Assembly: GCA_905192805.1 (NCBI GenBank)
Contig: CAJJMF010000110.1
Location: forward strand, 1-8,649
Reading direction: 5' to 3'
DNA from: an uncultured Sutterella sp.
GTDB lineage: Bacteria; Pseudomonadota; Gammaproteobacteria; Burkholderiales; Burkholderiaceae_F
DNA: 8,649 nucleotides
In this document: positions 7,214-8,649 of the stretch, in pieces
How the letters are laid out: each line of letters opens with the position of its first letter
Position numbering within the stretch: the stretch's first letter is position 1
Notes under the pieces: model-generated
Databases searched by the model: none
What the model was told of the DNA's origin: nothing
What the model saw: the letters and a program-made list of their open reading frames with translations, nothing else
Program-made: the position numbers and the translations under genes

Positions 7214-7290
7214 CCCTATGTTCCGTACGCCATTCTAGCGAAACCCTCCTAGTCAGGCGCATACCTCAACTTAAAAATAGTGAAAAATAC

Positions 7291-7695
7291 ATGTCTCAGT
7301 TTCTTCTTGATAACCTGCTTTTGATTGGCTGTATTATCGTCTCTGCAGGTGGGCTTATTTTTTCGTCCCTTAACCAGAAACGCTATGGTCTGATGCTCAG
7401 CCCTGCTGATGCAACGACGTTGATCAACCGAAAGAATGCCCAAGTGCTGGATGTGCGTAAGGCTGCAGACTTTAAGAAGGGGCATATTGCTGGCTCAATC
7501 AATGCGCCCGCAGACCAAATCCAATCGCTTTTAGGCCAACTCGATAAAACTCGCCCTGTGTTAGTGGTGGATAACACGGGTAGCGTGGCCCGCGGTGTAG
7601 CCAAACTCCTTCGCAGTATTGGTTTTGCCGAAGTGTGTTTGCTCGAAGGCGGATTGGCTGAGTGGCAAAAAAATAATATGCCCTTGACGAAATAA
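7291..7695 (+). CDS. Membrane-anchored rhodanese-like domain protein, catalytic Cys absent
   Basis: The 134-residue product has one N-terminal transmembrane segment (about 5-27) followed by a single rhodanese domain (about 35-132) facing the cytoplasm. It resembles the YibN-type protein that often sits beside secB. Fold motifs are intact: LDVRKAADFKKGHIAGSINAP (near 53-73) and LLEGGLAEW (117-125). The active-site loop that normally reads V-V-C-x-T-G is V-V-D-N-T-G here, so D94 (GAT at 7570-7572) stands where the persulfide-forming cysteine should be. Sulfurtransferase activity is therefore unlikely; a binding or regulatory role is inferred. The other cysteines are C14, in the membrane segment, and C116. 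No strong SD precedes the ATG, only an A-rich leader. secB follows after 94 nt. From memory, Burkholderia carries grxC between these two genes; no such gene fits here. Confidence 0.88.
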   Translation: MSQFLLDNLLLIGCIIVSAGGLIFSSLNQKRYGLMLSPADATTLINRKNAQVLDVRKAADFKKGHIAGSINAPADQIQSLLGQLDKTRPVLVVDNTGSVARGVAKLLRSIGFAEVCLLEGGLAEWQKNNMPLTK

Positions 7696-7725
7696 ACACC
7701 CGTCCCCATATACCTAGTAAGATAG

Positions 7726-7739
7726 GGTCACCATTGACC
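7726..7739. repeat. Inverted repeat GGTCA-CCAT-TGACC upstream of secB
   Basis: Perfect 5-bp arms with a 4-nt centre. The right arm overlaps TTGACC (7734-7739), a possible -35 hexamer, although the hexamer 16 nt downstream (TATGGC) is a poor -10. It might be an operator or simply a chance repeat. Confidence 0.35.
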
Positions 7740-7767
7740 GCGAAGTTCGCCAACGTATGGCGCCTTC
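7740..7767 (+). other. Potential hairpins in the secB leader
   Basis: Two alternative structures overlap here. GCGAA-G-TTCGC (7740-7750) is an 11-nt palindrome. Alternatively GAAG (7742-7745) pairs with CTTC (7764-7767) and CGCC (7748-7751) with GGCG (7759-7762), giving an interrupted 8-bp stem with a 7-nt loop. The second structure ends 10 nt before the secB SD. No U tract follows, so it is not a terminator. Confidence 0.35.
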
Positions 7768-7772
7768 ATCAA

Positions 7773-7790
7773 CATATAAAGGAATAGAAA
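7773..7790 (+). promoter_or_regulatory. secB translation initiation region (start-deciding SD)
   Basis: CATATAAAGGAATAGAAA contains the SD core AAAGGA (7778-7783), 6 nt before ATG 7790; the last A is the first base of the start codon. It favours ATG 7790 over an in-frame ATG at 7757. It matches the slmA element at 17 of 18 positions. Confidence 0.75.
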
Positions 7791-8299
7791 TGGCCGAAAA
7801 CGAAAACACCCAAGCTCCCGAGCAACAGCAGACGCAAGAGCCAGTCTTCCAGTTGCAGCGTTGCTACTTGAAGGATGTCTCTTTAGAGATGCCGAATGCC
7901 CCGGAAATCCTGTTGCAGCCTGCTTCTCAGGAACCTCAGGTGGACATCCAGTTTGAAGTTTCGAACCGTGTGATCGTCGAGTCGCTCTATGATGTGGCTG
8001 TGCGTGCCACCATTACGGTGAAGTTGGTTGATCGCGTCATTATTTTGACGGAATGCAAGCAGTCTGGGATCTTCACGATTGCTGGTTTGCCTGCCGATCA
8101 GGTCAATCATATCTGCAATGTGTTGTGCCCGACCATTATTTATCCGTACTTGCGTGCCAATTTGGCTGACTTGATGACGCGTGCCAACATTCCGCCGGTG
8201 CACTTGCCTGAAGTGAACTTTGAAATCCTGTACCAGCAGCGCTTGGCCGATGAACAAGCCAAGGCTCAGGGTGAGCAGGCTCCGGTCGCGAATAGCTAA
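7790..8299 (+). CDS. secB: Protein-export chaperone SecB
   Basis: A cytoplasmic tetrameric chaperone that keeps preproteins unfolded and hands them to SecA at the SecYEG translocon. The 169-residue product is a little longer than the 155 of E. coli, with a Glu/Gln-rich N-terminal extension (about 2-17) and an Ala/Gln/Glu-rich tail after about 150. Conserved SecB blocks are visible: FQLQRCYLKDVSLEMPNAP (20-38), GIFTIAG (93-99), CPTIIYPYLR (113-122) and the loop into VNFEILY (142-148). ATG 7790 is chosen over an in-frame ATG at 7757 because of the SD at 7778-7783 and the family's short acidic N-terminus. It follows the rhodanese gene after 94 nt and may share its promoter. A strong terminator lies 41 nt downstream of the stop. 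Confidence 0.96.
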   Translation: MAENENTQAPEQQQTQEPVFQLQRCYLKDVSLEMPNAPEILLQPASQEPQVDIQFEVSNRVIVESLYDVAVRATITVKLVDRVIILTECKQSGIFTIAGLPADQVNHICNVLCPTIIYPYLRANLADLMTRANIPPVHLPEVNFEILYQQRLADEQAKAQGEQAPVANS

Positions 8300-8339
8300 T
8301 CGAGAGACGTACGGTTTCTCCGACACTCTAAGGAGTGGT

Positions 8340-8372
8340 AAAAGGCGCTGTTGTTTTAACAGTGCCTTTTTT
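8340..8372 (+). terminator. Rho-independent terminator after secB
   Basis: AAAAGGCGCTGTT (8340-8352) pairs with AACAGTGCCTTTT (8358-8370), 13 pairs with a single G-U and a GTTTT loop. The right arm runs into a T6 tract (8367-8372). The A-rich left end could also let it work for traffic on the minus strand. Confidence 0.93.
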
Positions 8373-8649
8373 GTGCCTGATTAAAGATTTACACTTAAAT
8401 AGTGAATAAAAGATGAATCATCATCAAATATGAGGTAAGGGGATCTTGGTGATTTGTCTTTCTCGGTTACACAGTTGAGCAATAGGTTTTCTACGTAAAA
8501 TGGTTGTAAGACTAAGATTTTTTAGGGATTTTGTGTCATCAGGAGAACGCTCTAAAAACCGCGTTTCACTCGGGAAAAAACAAATAAATATACTGGCCAA
8601 TTGATAGCGTGTTGATTTTTTTAATCACGGGATTAATACTTTTTTATAT
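8373..8649. other. AT-rich terminal intergenic region, no convincing gene
   Basis: This stretch is clearly more AT-rich than the coding parts. It holds small palindromes such as GATGA-A-TCATC (8412-8422) and a 16-nt inverted repeat near the end. The pair TTGAGC (8475-8480) and TAAAAT (8496-8501) resembles a promoter, but the 15-nt spacer is short. A 34-codon frame (8500-8604) starts at an ATG with no SD. The region most likely holds upstream regulatory sequence for a gene beyond the window. Confidence 0.5.
8621..8636. repeat. Inverted repeat TTAATC-ACGG-GATTAA
   Basis: Perfect 6-bp arms with a 4-nt centre in the AT-rich end region. It follows a TTGATT hexamer (8612-8617). It may be an operator for the next gene, which lies outside the window. 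Confidence 0.4.

Larger units (their letters stand above)
6976..7290. other. Divergent intergenic region between envC and the rhodanese gene
   Basis: This stretch of 315 nt should hold both promoters. One + strand candidate (7184-7213) is listed separately. For envC, TGTCAA at 7003-7008 and at 7082-7087 reads as a perfect TTGACA on the minus strand, but neither has a good -10 at 16-18 nt, so no envC promoter is called. A weak 78-codon frame starting at TTG 7016 has no SD and no recognisable product, and I do not consider it a gene. No RNA gene is evident. Confidence 0.6.

Noticed and set aside
7016..7252. 78-codon + strand frame in the envC-rhodanese intergenic region
   Set aside because: It starts at TTG without an SD, has no recognisable motifs, and overlaps the likely promoters.
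7883..8326. 147-codon minus-strand frame over secB
   Set aside because: It is a shadow of secB, driven by codon pattern, with no similarity I can recognise.

Overview
This window looks like ordinary chromosomal core DNA from a betaproteobacterium. Eight protein genes are supported: dksA, a HAD-family pyrimidine 5'-nucleotidase, sppA (long 67K type), slmA, a ctpA-type S41 protease, envC, a membrane-anchored rhodanese-like protein, and secB. SlmA together with a SecB/rhodanese pair points to Beta- or Gammaproteobacteria. The DksA with only one of the four zinc cysteines, and the rhodanese-secB and envC-ctpA pairings, favour Burkholderiales. The moderate base composition would suit a gut lineage such as Sutterellaceae. 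The family-level placement is inference from memory and was not tested by search.

Layout. Bases 1-178 are the dksA leader, with a tetranucleotide repeat just before the Shine-Dalgarno (SD) sequence. dksA (+) ends at a hairpin terminator near 687-711. The nucleotidase, sppA and slmA follow on the + strand with gaps of 47 and 38 nt and are probably one transcription unit. slmA converges on the minus-strand pair envC-ctpA, and one symmetrical terminator (4002-4037) lies between the two units. A 315-nt divergent intergenic region separates envC from the rhodanese-secB unit (+), which ends at a strong terminator (8340-8372). The last 277 nt are AT-rich and hold no convincing gene.

How the genes work together. 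Several products act on the envelope and on division. SlmA blocks FtsZ assembly over the nucleoid. EnvC activates septal amidases from the periplasm. The Ctp protease processes periplasmic substrates. SppA clears signal-peptide remnants, and SecB delivers unfolded preproteins to SecA. DksA is the stringent-response cofactor of RNA polymerase. The nucleotidase is a housekeeping phosphatase.

I found no mobile element, CRISPR array, toxin-antitoxin pair, defence cassette or RNA gene, and nothing that amounts to a previously undescribed system. The items most worth a second look are small: a rhodanese with Asp in place of the catalytic Cys, a nearly identical 18-nt translation-initiation sequence before slmA and secB, a ctpA leader with no SD but with a hairpin and an overlapping upstream mini-ORF, the repeat that places stops in all three frames before dksA, and inverted repeats before secB and at the window end.
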